Assembly (NCBI RefSeq): GCF_036588685.1
Contig: NC_086382.1
Coordinates: 73,815,999-73,879,998, forward strand
Length of the DNA stretch: 64,000 nucleotides
Source: Mytilus trossulus
Taxonomy: Eukaryota; Mollusca; Bivalvia; Mytilida; Mytilidae
Direction: 5' to 3'
Shown here: positions 22,735-34,600 of the stretch, one piece after another
How positions within the stretch are numbered: position 1 is the first letter of the stretch
Layout of the letters: each line of letters opens with the position of its first letter
Program-made: the position numbers and the translations under genes
The notes under the pieces: model-generated
Told to the model about the DNA's origin: nothing
Seen by the model: the letters and a program-made list of their open reading frames with translations, nothing else
The model's database searches: none

Positions 22735-22990
22735 GTAAAAAAGATGCAACATCCCACGTCAAGTTACTTATTACGTAATATGGGATGTGACAAATAATAC
22801 TGTGGATATTGATGTATATAAATAGCATTCACAATTTCCTGTATTTTTACGACGGTCTTAATTCATGTATTTAGGTAATGCATACAACTATCGGTTTACA
22901 GAAAATGTGTCCAACTATTTATAGATTATGCGATTTGATGATGAAATTTTTTTATATTCCTAAACACTCAATACGTCTGTTAGTGAATTG
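22735..22990 (+). promoter_or_regulatory. TATA-containing segment, diverged duplicate 1
   Basis: 'acgtcaagttac...ggatgtgacaaataa' then a TATA box TATATAAATAG at 22815-22825, then 'gcat..aca.tttcc.gtatt.tt.acga..gtctt' and 'ggtttacagaaaatg'. The segment at 24885-25135 has the same order of blocks with many substitutions. It could be a duplicated promoter plus first exon, or a repeat. No downstream coding exon is recognised. Confidence 0.35.
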
Positions 22991-23044
22991 TAATCAATTT
23001 TAGTTGGGATTTTTCCATTCGCGGGTACTACTTTTTCTGATATT

Positions 23045-23120
23045 TTCCCATTGTTTTCGAGTTTATTTTTGATTCATGGCGTTGTCAGTTTATATTCGAC
23101 TTACGAGTTTGAATGTCCTG
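23045..23120 (+). mobile_element. dispersed repeat fragment ('gttgtcagttt...cgagtttga')
   Basis: 'gcgttgtcagtttatattcg' and 'acttacgagtttgaatgtcc' match, in reverse, the 'agggacagtcaaactcataa' segment at 47210-47235. I recall this as a common mussel repeat. The donor-like gtaagtcg used by an apparent minus-strand exon here lies inside it. Confidence 0.5.
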
Positions 23121-23859
23121 TAGACATGGTTGGTTTCTTCGCCACTATTTTGCAAAGAAAACTTGCGTTCATGCATTGTATGAACTGAGGAAAAACAGAT
23201 ATTATTGAGCAAGCCGTTTATGATGCTCATATTTGTTGACGGCATCACAATTTCATGTTTGCTCATATAATGCAGCACATCAGGTACCGTTAATGCTATT
23301 GTATAATACTTACATTTGTTTGATGATTGTTTGTTTAGAAGTCTGCGAGGTCATCATTAGTCTAGGATCCAGTACTTCATCATGTTCATGAAAGATTTGA
23401 ACTCACTTGAATTATTAATGATTGTTTTTGGCTCCGAACACCACTAAAACATAACAATCGTCAAATTTGGGATCCGCTACTATTTAATTTGAACTGCTAG
23501 TAATATTTTCCTGGTAAACTGAATTTTTCCACTAAAAACGTTTCCTCGTTCAAGAGTAGACGTTTTAACTTGTTTTTGCAAGCTGTAGACATTTTGAACT
23601 TCACCAACATATACAACAACACATCTGATTGAAGTTCTGTTTAGTCAAGATACTTATGAATTGATCACTTATTTCCGATCACACTTATATATTATATATA
23701 TTAAACATACATTTAAATTTGATGTATGCCTTTTTGTGCTTCTTCGTTACATTTGTTGTTTTTAAAGTGATTAAGATGATATTACAATGTTGACTGTTTT
23801 ACCCCTATTTTTGACATTTTTACTTATTGTGTCTGTTTGTTTTGTTCACAAATCGTTGA

Positions 23860-24115
23860 CAATGTAATGGAATTTGATGCAACTGTCATACAAGTGAGAG
23901 GTTTAGCTAGCTATAAAACTAGGTTGAATCCACCATTTTCTTCATAAGAAAATGCCTGTTCCATGTCAGGAATATGACAGTTGTTATCCTTCGTTTGATG
24001 TGTTTGAAATATTGATTTTGCCATTTGATTTTGGACTTTCCTTTTTGAATTTTCCTCGGAGTTCAGGATTTTTGTGTTGTTACTTTTTATTAGTGCTTAT
24101 TGGTCAGAGAAATAA
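23860..24115 (+). mobile_element. dispersed repeat, family Z (clear copy)
   Basis: 'gtgagaggtttagctagcta', 'tgttccatgtcaggaatatg', 'acagttgttatcc', 'tcgtttgatgtgtttgaaat', 'ggactttcctttttgaattt' and 'tcctcggagttcagg' in that order, as at 24425-24560 and 62100-62260. No coding capacity. Confidence 0.75.
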
Positions 24116-24424
24116 CAATTTATACAAATATAATACATGAATTTTGAAATTTGGCATTTGATACAGCAGCATATAGGAAACCAGGAGCAACTTCCAGTCT
24201 TCAATGAAAGTTGCAGTAAAGCTTTAACCTTTTCTGAAGAATGTAAAGTTGAGTCATTTTGTATTATAACAAAGAGAACAATTTCAATCCGTAGATACTT
24301 TCCACTTTTGTTTAAATTTACGTTTTTGTGTTGCAATCTTCGTAATGCGAATGAATACAGATGCAACACACATTCAGAAAATGTAATACGTGTGTCCTTA
24401 GGATATTTGTATATACAAATAAGA

Positions 24425-24560
24425 CCTTAATGCATGTACCAAGTCAGGAATATGACAGTTGTTATCCATTCGTTTGATGTGTTTGAGTTTTTGATTTCGC
24501 CATTTGATCCTTTTTTAATATCCTCGGAGTTTAGTATTTTTGTGATTTTACTTTTAGTAC
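24425..24560 (+). mobile_element. dispersed repeat, family Z (clear copy)
   Basis: 'taccaagtcaggaatatgac' then 'agttgttatccattcgtttg', 'atgtgtttgagtttttgatt' and 'tcctcggagtttag'. About 400 bases from the previous copy and in the same orientation. Confidence 0.75.
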
Positions 24561-24884
24561 CGATATTTTTATGTACTAAAGTACTTGTCAAGTTGTTTTC
24601 TAAAAACATTTTCTACAGTAAATATCAACAAAGAAAGATATGACCTTCAAACAATAACTGCTGTAAGCATTATTTTTTATTTGATTATGTGACATGCTAC
24701 ATTTCGTTTATCTGTTTGTATTCCAGATTTTTTTAATCTTAAAATAAAATAACACTCTTCAAATATTAAGAACTTCCTGGTTAAATTTGTTAACTATAGA
24801 ATGGGTTTTCAATTTACAGCTTACATCATATCACTACAAGTTCTCATGGGAAATTTAAGTAGAACAAATTAAAAACTATAAATC

Positions 24885-25135
24885 GTCATAACGATGAAGC
24901 ATTCTACGTCAAGTTACAAAGGATATGACAAATAAAACTGTATATAGATCTATATAAATAGCATATAAAATTTCCGGTATTGTTCACGAAAGTCTTGACT
25001 ATTGGTTTACAGAAAATGAAAACAACCTTCGGTTCATAGAAAATTCTTCATACATTATTCGATTTCAAGTTGACATTTTGATATGTCAAAACATTCAGTA
25101 CCTTGATAGGTAAACTTCTAGTCTTCGGAGTATAA
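24885..25135 (+). promoter_or_regulatory. TATA-containing segment, diverged duplicate 2
   Basis: Shares block order with 22735-22990: 'tctacgtcaagttac', 'ggatatgacaaataaaactg', TATATAAATAG at 24951-24961, 'tttccggtattgttcacgaa' and 'ggtttacagaaaatg'. A third weak echo ('cggtttacagaaaatgtc') is at about 18703-18720. Confidence 0.35.
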
Positions 25136-25319
25136 CTAGTCAAATAGACAGTACTTCTTCATATAGAAATACATACGTTTGTTTGTTTCTTTGTATTTAT
25201 TTGCTATTATAAAGTATCAAAAACCCTTTACATTTAGAAAAACATGTGTTTCTTTGTCTAATATGTTCTCCTATTTATTTGTATTGTAGTCCTGTAATGG
25301 TGTGTTGTCATTTCAATGT

Positions 25320-25690
25320 TATATTTAACTTTGCCATTTAAGTGCGAGGTTTGGCATGCCACAAAACCAGGTTCAACCCACCATTTTTATTCCCCCTTTA
25401 TAAATGTCCTGTGCCAAGTCAGGAAGATGGCCATTGTTATATTATTGTTCGTTTCTGTGTGTGTTGCATTTTAAAGTTACCGCTGTTTCTGATCTATGTT
25501 GTCTATCTAATTGTCCCAAATTTTTTATAAATATCCTTACGTTTATTTTTGTTATATAAGGGTCTGGCATTTCTTTTATATACAAAACTATCATAAACAG
25601 GAAGTCAGGAGCCTGTAATCTTGTGGTGGTCATTGTTAATGTGTTACCTGTTGTACATTTTTGTGTTTATAATTTTGTACATAATTTAGG
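25320..25690 (+). mobile_element. dispersed repeat, family Z (longer copy)
   Basis: 'tttaagtgcgaggtttggca', 'aaaaccaggttcaacccacc', 'cctgtgccaagtcaggaaga', then 'gttcgtttctgtgtgtgttg'. The open frames on both strands at 25342-25633 are parts of it. Confidence 0.7.
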
Positions 25691-25739
25691 CTGTTCAATT
25701 TTTTCATTGAATTGTTTTACATTTGTTATATATTTTGCC

Positions 25740-25875
25740 TTTTTTAATTGACTCTGGTGTAGGGCCTTTGCTCATTTTTGAAGGCCCTAGTGTGAACTAT
25801 TGTTGTGTTTTAAATTATGTGTCATTTGGTCTCTTGTTGAGTTGTCTCATTGCTAATAATACATAATTTTCTTGA
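25740..25875 (-). mobile_element. dispersed repeat, family Y (minus copy)
   Basis: 'gggcctttgctcatttttga', 'aggccctagtgtgaac', 'gttgagttgtctcattgcta'. It resembles 32630-32772 and 51980-52090, which share the 'gggctttgctcattgttga' opening. Confidence 0.65.
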
Positions 25876-26414
25876 ATATATGTAGATTGTTTTTCTTCCT
25901 TGAACACGGAAGTGCAGTCAAGGGCAAAGGACACTACCAAATGAATACTTAAAACAAAAGTTAGATATTGATAAGCATCTTTTGTATTGCTCTATTAATC
26001 AAGTTTATACTGCAATCAGCTATTTTACTATACAGATAAAGCTATACGTATAAACGTTAGCTTTATACATCAATGACCCCAACTAACCTATAAGCTCTGC
26101 CTCCTTATTGTATTTCATCAACAACGTCACGTCACGACCATGACAACGTAAAGTAACAATAGTCAAACTTTTATAAATTTCAACTTTTATGTCTTCAAAT
26201 TGGTAATTTATATACAATTATTATCAAATGTTATTAATTAAGTTCATTTTCCTTTTCTAATTCCTTAATATGTCAATGTCTTATCGCCTGGACTACGCTC
26301 ATAGGGAAATACCCCAAAATGGTACCCCAAGAGGGAAATTTAAAACACTTTTTTAACAATTGTTGTTATATATTTTTTTTCATTTTTAAATTTTTTTTTT
26401 TGATTTCAGTATAA

Positions 26415-26562
26415 AGACAATATACATATAGTGTCTTGAAATATGAAATTTATTTGTCTTCGGCACAAAACGGGAAAATGCTCAGTAGAACCTCGCATTT
26501 TCCCGTTTCTAAGCCTCATACATATAAATTTCATATTTCAAGATACTATACGTATATTGTCT
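26415..26562. repeat. bipartite palindromic element with conserved core
   Basis: Outer arms of 39 bases (26415-26453 and 26524-26562) are complementary with two mismatches. An inner hairpin AAACGGGAAAATGC / GCATTTTCCCGTTT lies at 26468-26481 and 26495-26508. The core is shared, in reverse orientation, with the element at 57825-57973. Probably a foldback MITE. Confidence 0.8.
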
Positions 26563-28382
26563 AATTACACTATTATGTAACACATATGTCACAACTACAG
26601 CAACATTCTCTAAAAGCAAGACAATAAAACTGAATTCAATGTGAAGACCAGCTTCAGTTTATTAATCTAACTTGTATAAAGTTGTTAATATAAAAATATA
26701 TATATAAATAACCATCTAGTAAAAAGATAAAAAGGAATGTCATTTAAAATTAGTAAATTAATTTTTTGAATTATTTTGATTTGCAAAAGATGAATGCCAT
26801 GACATTATAAGATTAATGTAAAATGTTTTCTCATGTAATCTAAATAGGAAAATGGAATTAAATTGGTTTGAGAATGTTATTTTTTTTATTAAGTAATAAT
26901 TGTGTTTTGTGATCAATCTTTTTATTCCAAGTTCATATTACAATTTCTTTTGGCATTATGAAAATACTAATCACTACAAGTCATATGGCATTCCACATGA
27001 AACATGAAAAATTACGAAAAATTGTCCTCACAAAAAACTTTGCAAGTTTATAATTGTATACATTTAAGGTTCGAAAATATTTACACGATAACATTAAATT
27101 ATACAATAAAAATGTTAAGATGCAAATGCCACATTTTACTAGTTCACATCACAAGTGTTCCTGCACTTAATTGATTCTTGCAATCTTTTTGGTTCTGAGA
27201 AAAGTTTTGGTTTGATTTTTCATCGTCATAATCAATCAGATATACAATAAAATCATAATGACTTAATAGAATTAACAAATAACATATATGACAGGTACAA
27301 AAATGGTTCTCTGACATTCATTTTATAAGTAATTGAGAAAACAAATTATAAATACAAAAAAAAATACTTCATTTGCTAAATTGCATTTTAAATCAATGTT
27401 TCATAGAGGTGAGTGTAGACAAAGCTTTAGGTATAAAACCACTAATGCATAGCCCCATTGCTTTCCATGTTAAATTCTGCAATTTCAAGCATTAATGGCT
27501 AATTTGTCTAAAGTTCAAATAAAGTGACATTTTTTCATGTCAAAACTGTACTTTATCCTCACTTGTGCTGAAAAAATCAACATATCTTTAATTACATATT
27601 AGAGCGCACTGGTTCCCTGAAGTTTGATCATAATACAAAACCAGGAACTGCTGATCTGAACAACAGGCAGAGTGTGCCCTCCTATCAAAATTTCATATAC
27701 TTCTTAATTATTCAATTATATCTTTCAACAAGGGTTCTACAGTGATCCCAAGTCCTCAAGCTTTCATTTCATACCAAAACTACTAAAAAATACCTGCTAT
27801 TGACAAAGATAAAGCTATGCGCATAGGAACTATTTTGTTCAAAATATGCACTACTTTCTTGTATGTTCTTTACGATGGAGCCAGAATTATACCTTTACAT
27901 GTAAATAATACAAAAATACTTTTATTATTCTGTCAATCTAAACAAAAACAAAATGAAAAATATCTACAACCTTTCTGTTTTGATAAGCATTACTAGAATA
28001 AGATATAAAAATATTACCTTTTTCTAAACATTTAACATGCAGAAAAGCACTTTGGACTTTTATCATTTGATAAGATATTTTCTGTTTAATAATTTTTCTT
28101 GGAGATCATTATTTTTTTGTGTAGTGTTATATTATTTTTGTATCTTTAAAGAAAGTCATAAAAAAGAAATCTTCTAAATTTTCTTCTCCAAAGTTTAAAT
28201 TTCCTATTTGGAGTTTTAAAGGTAGAAATTAAGGGTAAAAAATATGATATTAAAAAATACAAGAAAATGCAGTCTTATAACATACCTGTTATAAATAACA
28301 TGTAAATACATTAAAAAGTCTTAATATTGCAGGTAAACAAAAAACTTTTTGATCACAGAACTGCTTTCAGTTAATAATTGCT
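26563..28382. other. 3' flank of the GTPase gene
   Basis: Lies just downstream (minus-strand sense) of the stop codon at 28383-28385. Part is expected to be 3' untranslated region. Several minus-strand AATAAA-type signals exist in this AT-rich DNA, so I cannot choose the end. No repeats or other genes recognised. Confidence 0.4.
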
Positions 28383-28658
28383 TCACCAAAGAAATGCTGC
28401 TTTAATCTTCTTCTTGTAATCTTCAACCTTATCAATTAGTTTTGCTGATTCTAATTTGGTATGTTGCATTCTTGCCCTGTTCTGTACAATTATATCTGAT
28501 ATCTTATTGACTTCATCCTTTGGCCTGGGTATACCATTGGACAACTCTACCTCTTCCCAGGACGATTCACAAAGGGTAGACAACTCTGCATCTTGATCCT
28601 TCAATTTGGAAATCATTGCAGGACATTCTTTCAGAATAGCTTTACATACAACTGCAAA
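28383..28658 (-). CDS. GTPase exon 11 (residues 381-471, stop)
   Basis: Acceptor ctgtttcag before TTTGCAGTT. Encodes FAVVCKAILKECPAM to KKKIKAAFLW and a TGA. Rich in Lys, Glu and hydrophobic spacing, so a helical bundle or coiled coil is likely. No C-terminal CaaX or CC motif. Confidence 0.85.
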   Translation of the reverse strand, partial: FAVVCKAILKECPAMISKLKDQDAELSTLCESSWEEVELSNGIPRPKDEVNKISDIIVQNRARMQHTKLESAKLIDKVEDYKKKIKAAFLW

Positions 28659-31600
28659 CTGAAACAGATAGAAGAATGAAATAGAAGACATGGCTCTTAT
28701 CTACATAATAACTAACAAATTGTTTTATCAAAATATGTAGCCTTCAAAGGGTAAATTAACTGGATAATTTTTTTAATATTTCAGGTAACATTATCATACT
28801 TTATGTATTGGTCCCAGTTTGTTCCAGGTTGGTTACATTATATCAAAAAAGCATATTTCAATTTCTGACTCATCAACATTAACTATATATTTTTTTCATA
28901 AACAGAAAAATAAAGATTTTCATCTTTTGCAAACTGTCATAGTTTTTATGAGAAAAAGAGACATTGCAGAGTCTATTTTTCACACTAAAACTATTCAATT
29001 TTAAGAAACATACTGATTGTGACATTGATAAACAATGAACACAGATACCAAATAAAGGGAATTGATACAGCCATAATATTTTTAATTTATTTTTAATGCA
29101 TTCCTATTTGTTAATTAAACCTTCCCTCAAAAACTGTGCCTTGGCCGAAGTTTTAATGTAAAGGTCACTGTATACTGGAAATTATCAGTGAGTGTACAGA
29201 ACACAATAATTCAATTATTAAGATTTGGATAAAATAAAGAATTTTCTTTTACAAGCAAGTTCAGGTACACTTGTTTTATAGCAAACCTTATCCATTCAAG
29301 TATATAAAATATACTCAACTTTTTTAATTCAAATTTGAAGTTTCATATGACCATAAAACCAGAATATTGAGGTTTCATATGACATTAAAGCCATAATGTT
29401 TTGATGGATTTGATAGGAAAATGTTATTTAAATTTAGTTTTCAATAACTGATCAAATTAAAATCTCTTGGTACGTTATAACAGTAAGCTAGTGTGAAACC
29501 ATAGTTTTTTTTTATCATATATTAACTGATATGTATATGATTTGTTATTATTGTTTTAAGAAATACTATGGTAATGTCTCTAGCATTTTACTTTCATTTA
29601 TAAGTAATTACCTCATTCTGGTAAATTTTCAATAGTATTCTGATGTATCTCTCTGGTTTAAAGTCTGGATCCTTGGAAGTAACATCCAACTTACAAAAAT
29701 CATCATCTTTTTTAACCTGAAATATCATTTGCAAAAATCATTGTTATTATGCCAGCTATGCTGGCACTTATGGTAGAAGCATCGTTTTGAGACAAAGAAC
29801 GATAACTCTTGCTAGACGACCCATCTGAAAAGTTTCGTCACTCTCGTTAAATCTCGTACGATTAATTTTTTTTAATGGCTGCCAAAATTCTCGTTCAATC
29901 GTGATCTTGTAAAAACAGGCAGAACGGAACAAATTCGATGTTAAATACGATGTGAATTTTTATTTGTTTTATAAAACAAGAATTAAGAAATTTTGGTGAC
30001 TTGTGTAGCTTATTTAAATTTTATTGTACCACGGAAATTACCGAAGTTAGGACAACAACATCTGACGCCATGTTTCGTCTGCTTCAACATTCCATTATCA
30101 GTGAGTTCAAAACAAATTACCTAAATAATTACAGGTACTTCATTTAAAAGTCACAAAATCAAAGTTAACGATAACATATTTAGCGTAAAAGTTCCGTCAA
30201 GCCATAGGAACACAGAAAAAACCTTTGCAGGCAATACATTTCGATTTTTTTTAAATGGCCATGCGGCATGCGGGTACACGACAACTCGTACTTTCGGCAA
30301 GTCGTACTCAACCAACTCGTACCCTATTTTTACCAACTCGTAACCTTGTTTTATTTGATATTATTTATCAAGTTTATATGCATAGTTATTGTAACTTTCT
30401 TTCGTATATCATTATTTAGCAAAATAAAAATAAAAAAACAACCTTCATTGTTAATAAAATTCAATAATAATTGTTTTAAATAAGCTTATAAAATGCTAAT
30501 CGTTATAATCATTAGTATTCCTTAGAATTGATTGTTTGAAATTGTTTGGACGGCAATTTATTTGATATGCACATTAAAATAATTATTAGTACACAATATG
30601 CTAATCAGTGGTCATTAGTGGATAACATACTTACAAAAATAGAATGGATTTGTTAAAAGTAGAATAAACAGAGAGAAGTAAATAAAAACAAGAAATCGGT
30701 ATAATTGCGGCACGATGAACATCAAAGGCCATTGAGTTATACTTAAACAATCACCATCCTCACCGAAACGAAAATGCATGGCTTAAACGTTGTAAAAACC
30801 AAGCTTAGAGAAAAAATATATAAACTATCGTGAAATGTATGATCATCTTCAATTGCAATCATGGTTCGTCCACGTTGTAACAAGAAACAAAGTGTTAACA
30901 CATCAACAAACAAAGTGTTTATCGCAATATTCAGTAAAACATCTCTTCAAATATTCTAAGGATCGATCACACCTTGACACTTGAGGATTTTTTTGTTCAG
31001 ATATAAATCCTATCATTAGATAAATTAGTAGGTACAAAAATGTAAATAATAAAATATGAAGCATTATAATGTTAAAAATATTTTCTACTAACACGAAAAA
31101 ACTAAGACATGTTCAACGCAATGTTCAGTAAAAAATATCATTTTCATATTCTATGGATCTACCTCAGGGTGCACTGGGATACTTCAGGGAGTTAAAATAT
31201 CCATATCTACGGATATAAACGTAGAAAACTTATAATATATTGCCAAAAAAATATTGGGTACGACTTATTAGAAGTACGAGTTGGTAGAAGTACGAGTTGC
31301 CGAAAGTACGAGTTGGCTGAGTACGAGTTGCCGAAAGTACGAGTTGACATGTATCCCGGCATGCTGGGTTACTCCGGTGCACTGGTTGACCATGACTACT
31401 TATGTTCATCTGCCGCATTATTCCCCACACCAAGGAACACTGAATGTGGTTATTCAACATCATGTATAGTCAATGACGAATCCATCATTTCTTATAAGGA
31501 GGGCCAGCTGACAATTTTTTCCTACTGCCCTACCTTTCTGGGTCTTATGGTAGCCCACAGACTAATTCAAAACTTAACCCTCTTGCTGCCGACCATTTTT

Positions 31601-34600
31601 CAAGGTTGCATTTCATATGCCGGAAAATACGACAGCTCAACGTCTGTGACGAAACATGTCAAACAACGACGTCATTCGAGATATGACGTCACAACATAAT
31701 GACCGTTACATTTGGGACCCATTGGACAAAAACATAACACTGTTTTATCTTCGATATTTTTATTGAAAGAGATACAGCATTGATGAGAAGCTTGCATACA
31801 TTTAACCATGGACATATGTGTCCCTCCGGCAGCAAGAGGGTTAACTTAATTAACAAAAGTTTAAAGCATAAAAAAATATTCAAATAATTCACATTTTTTT
31901 AATTCTGTACTTCCTTTGGCAAACAATCAACAAATCTTTTCATTGATTATGTTACACCTTATACATGTTATACAGTCCCAGGAAATGGAAACTGTTTTAT
32001 TTTATTCTCTCTAAGTTCAACTTCAATCATAAAAGGAGACTTGAGTCTGAATAGTACATTTAGAACTGACTACTTCATATATATTGTATGTTCCCATATT
32101 GTCCAAAATTGGATTTTATGGGAAGATGGAGTTATTATTGTAATACCATGACTTTGATAGGTATATAGGGCATGCTTCTTGGAAGTGTGTGGGCTACATC
32201 CTAAATTCAAGCTGCAGCAGTCACCCACATATTGAATGCATCAGTTTAAAACTGTCAGATCAAAACATTTTCATTGTAACAACAATGAACAAGCACTATA
32301 TCACTATCAGGTTCACATTTCAACCTATTACACAATTATGGTTATATAACATCACAGTACCAAAATTATACTCAGTAACCAAATTGCACCTTTTCAGCCA
32401 AAATACTGCAAAAATCTTACTTTCACCATGTGAAGTTATCTTATCATCTTTTTTAAATGAGCAAATTAAATTTGTTACCAGGATCCTTTTCTTCAAAAAA
32501 ATATATTAAAGCATGGAATAATGTCAAATTGTTCAAAATATTTGAAGAAATAAATCAAATTCTCTGTTTATATCCCAGTTTAAAGGATTTGAAATTAACC
32601 ATACATGCAATGATGTATGGAATTTGGGTACTGACCTGTGTTGCTGACTATGGGGTATGGGCTTTGCTCATTGTTGAAGGCTGTACAGTGACCTATAATT
32701 GTTAATGTTTGTGTCATTTTGGTCTTTTGTGGATAGTTGTCTCATTGGCAATTATACCATATCTTCTTTTTTGTATCATTGCAGTATCATGGATTGTTTG
32801 GATTTAATTTAAAACCCATTTTTCAATGACTCTACATGGACTCAAAATTATATTGGTGTAACTATATTGCAAACCAGGATAGTCTACAAAATAAGTACAG
32901 AATAAACTTTTGCCTGGTTAAATAAAAAAAATTGGTAAAAATTGACAATTTAGGTGCAATTTGGGTCTTCTCATGTTAGCAACTTTACAACAGAACTACA
33001 AATTTATTTTCATGACCAAAATCAAAACAAAAAGTCCAAACCTAAAGGCAATAAAATGCTTCACCACGCACAGCTTGATACGACCAAAGATGTATATTTA
33101 GCATATACATGTATAAAAAAAACAATTTTTTTATGTCAGTTGAAATCAAACAAAAGTCATATTTTAATTTTGGATCCTTTAAACTTCAATATGGACTAAT
33201 TTGAAAACAGGTATTGAGGCGAATCCACTTATTTCTATTCATCAGAAGTCTCTAACTTACTACATATATCCTTAATTTCATATTGAAAGTCAGTCCTACA
33301 ACAATATTGAAAATGTGTACATTTAATTTTTTTTCTAGAATCTCTCATGTGGAAGCAGTACCTTTTTGGTCACTATTTATGTGTTGCGTCTAAATAAGAA
33401 TTGTAACACTTTATAGTGACTGAACAGGTTAAACAAATACTTCTCAAGATACCGAAAAAGAAGACAACTTGAAACAGCACCAGCCATGCCAGTATTCATG
33501 TATGTATGAATAAAAACTCAGATCAGAATAGCCTGGACAATATGTAAGTTCTATGTGCTTGTGAATATATTGTGAGAAAAGTTATCAATAATTCTGCAGA
33601 TAATGCAATTTTATTAAGTGTTTTGTACATTTTCTGTTTAAAGTTTCACACAATCAGTGAAACATTATAACAGACTGAACTAAATTTTTATAACTGAAAG
33701 TTTCAAACAATGACAAGTGTTTTATTTACGAAATAACTCATGTGTTTCTGTGCGAAAAAAATCATGTCCAATTTTTGGAATTTTGCAGCCCATTTGCGCA
33801 TGTCAATAGTGAATATATACTTACCAAATATATTTTCTTTATCCTGATACTCACATCCACATTATCAAGTACATATCATAGGAAAAATACACAAATTACA
33901 AATAAAATATTTAAAACACCCCATTTCAAGTGCATCTCCTGCCAAATCAGTATTTGTTGCATCTATATATACTAGATGAGTACATGCATGTATAATCAAT
34001 GTACATAAGGTAATTTTTTGAAGAAAGAACAAAAGTTTTGAAAAAAACCACCCCAAATAATGATGTACCATAACACCAAAATCAATTCTAATCATCCTTT
34101 TGTGTATTGAACCTCCTAGTAAAATTTCATAGAGATCAATTCACTTATACATGTACTCAAGTTATTGTCTGGAAACCAAATGTGTCTTCTTGAAAACAAC
34201 GTTGACATGATTAAGCATTTATTTCACTCGAAAGCAAATTTTTGACATGCTTGTATTTCCCTTTTCCATTTTCCATTTTATTTTGCTGTCATATAAAAAC
34301 TTGAAAAGTAAGCTACATCATGTACATGTAACAAACACAAATATATGCAAGAAATGACATAAAACCGACTCTGAATTAGTACATGAAATTGATGTAGAAC
34401 TCACAAACGGAAGATGATCAGAAATACAAATGTTTTTTTATTCAAGTCAGATTTTTTTTACCGAAGCCCTTCAGTGCTATCAATTAAAATTATTTAGTCA
34501 AAATTTAACACTAGTATTAGGTTTATCATAACAAATTGGCAAATACAGCCTTATTATCACCTAAAAAACTACTGTGTACAGACTGACATGTGCGGTTTGG

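Noticed and set aside
23090..23304. Minus-strand segment that reads like an exon (HYMSKHEIVMPSTNMSIING...) with a gtaagt donor
   Set aside because: The donor lies in a dispersed repeat, the acceptor is poor (gtaagtattatacaatag), and no partner exon exists. Kept only as a doubtful possibility.
31313..31699. 128-codon plus-strand frame
   Set aside because: It runs through the iteron end of the foldback element and into the piggyBac-type MITE, so it spans two mobile elements.
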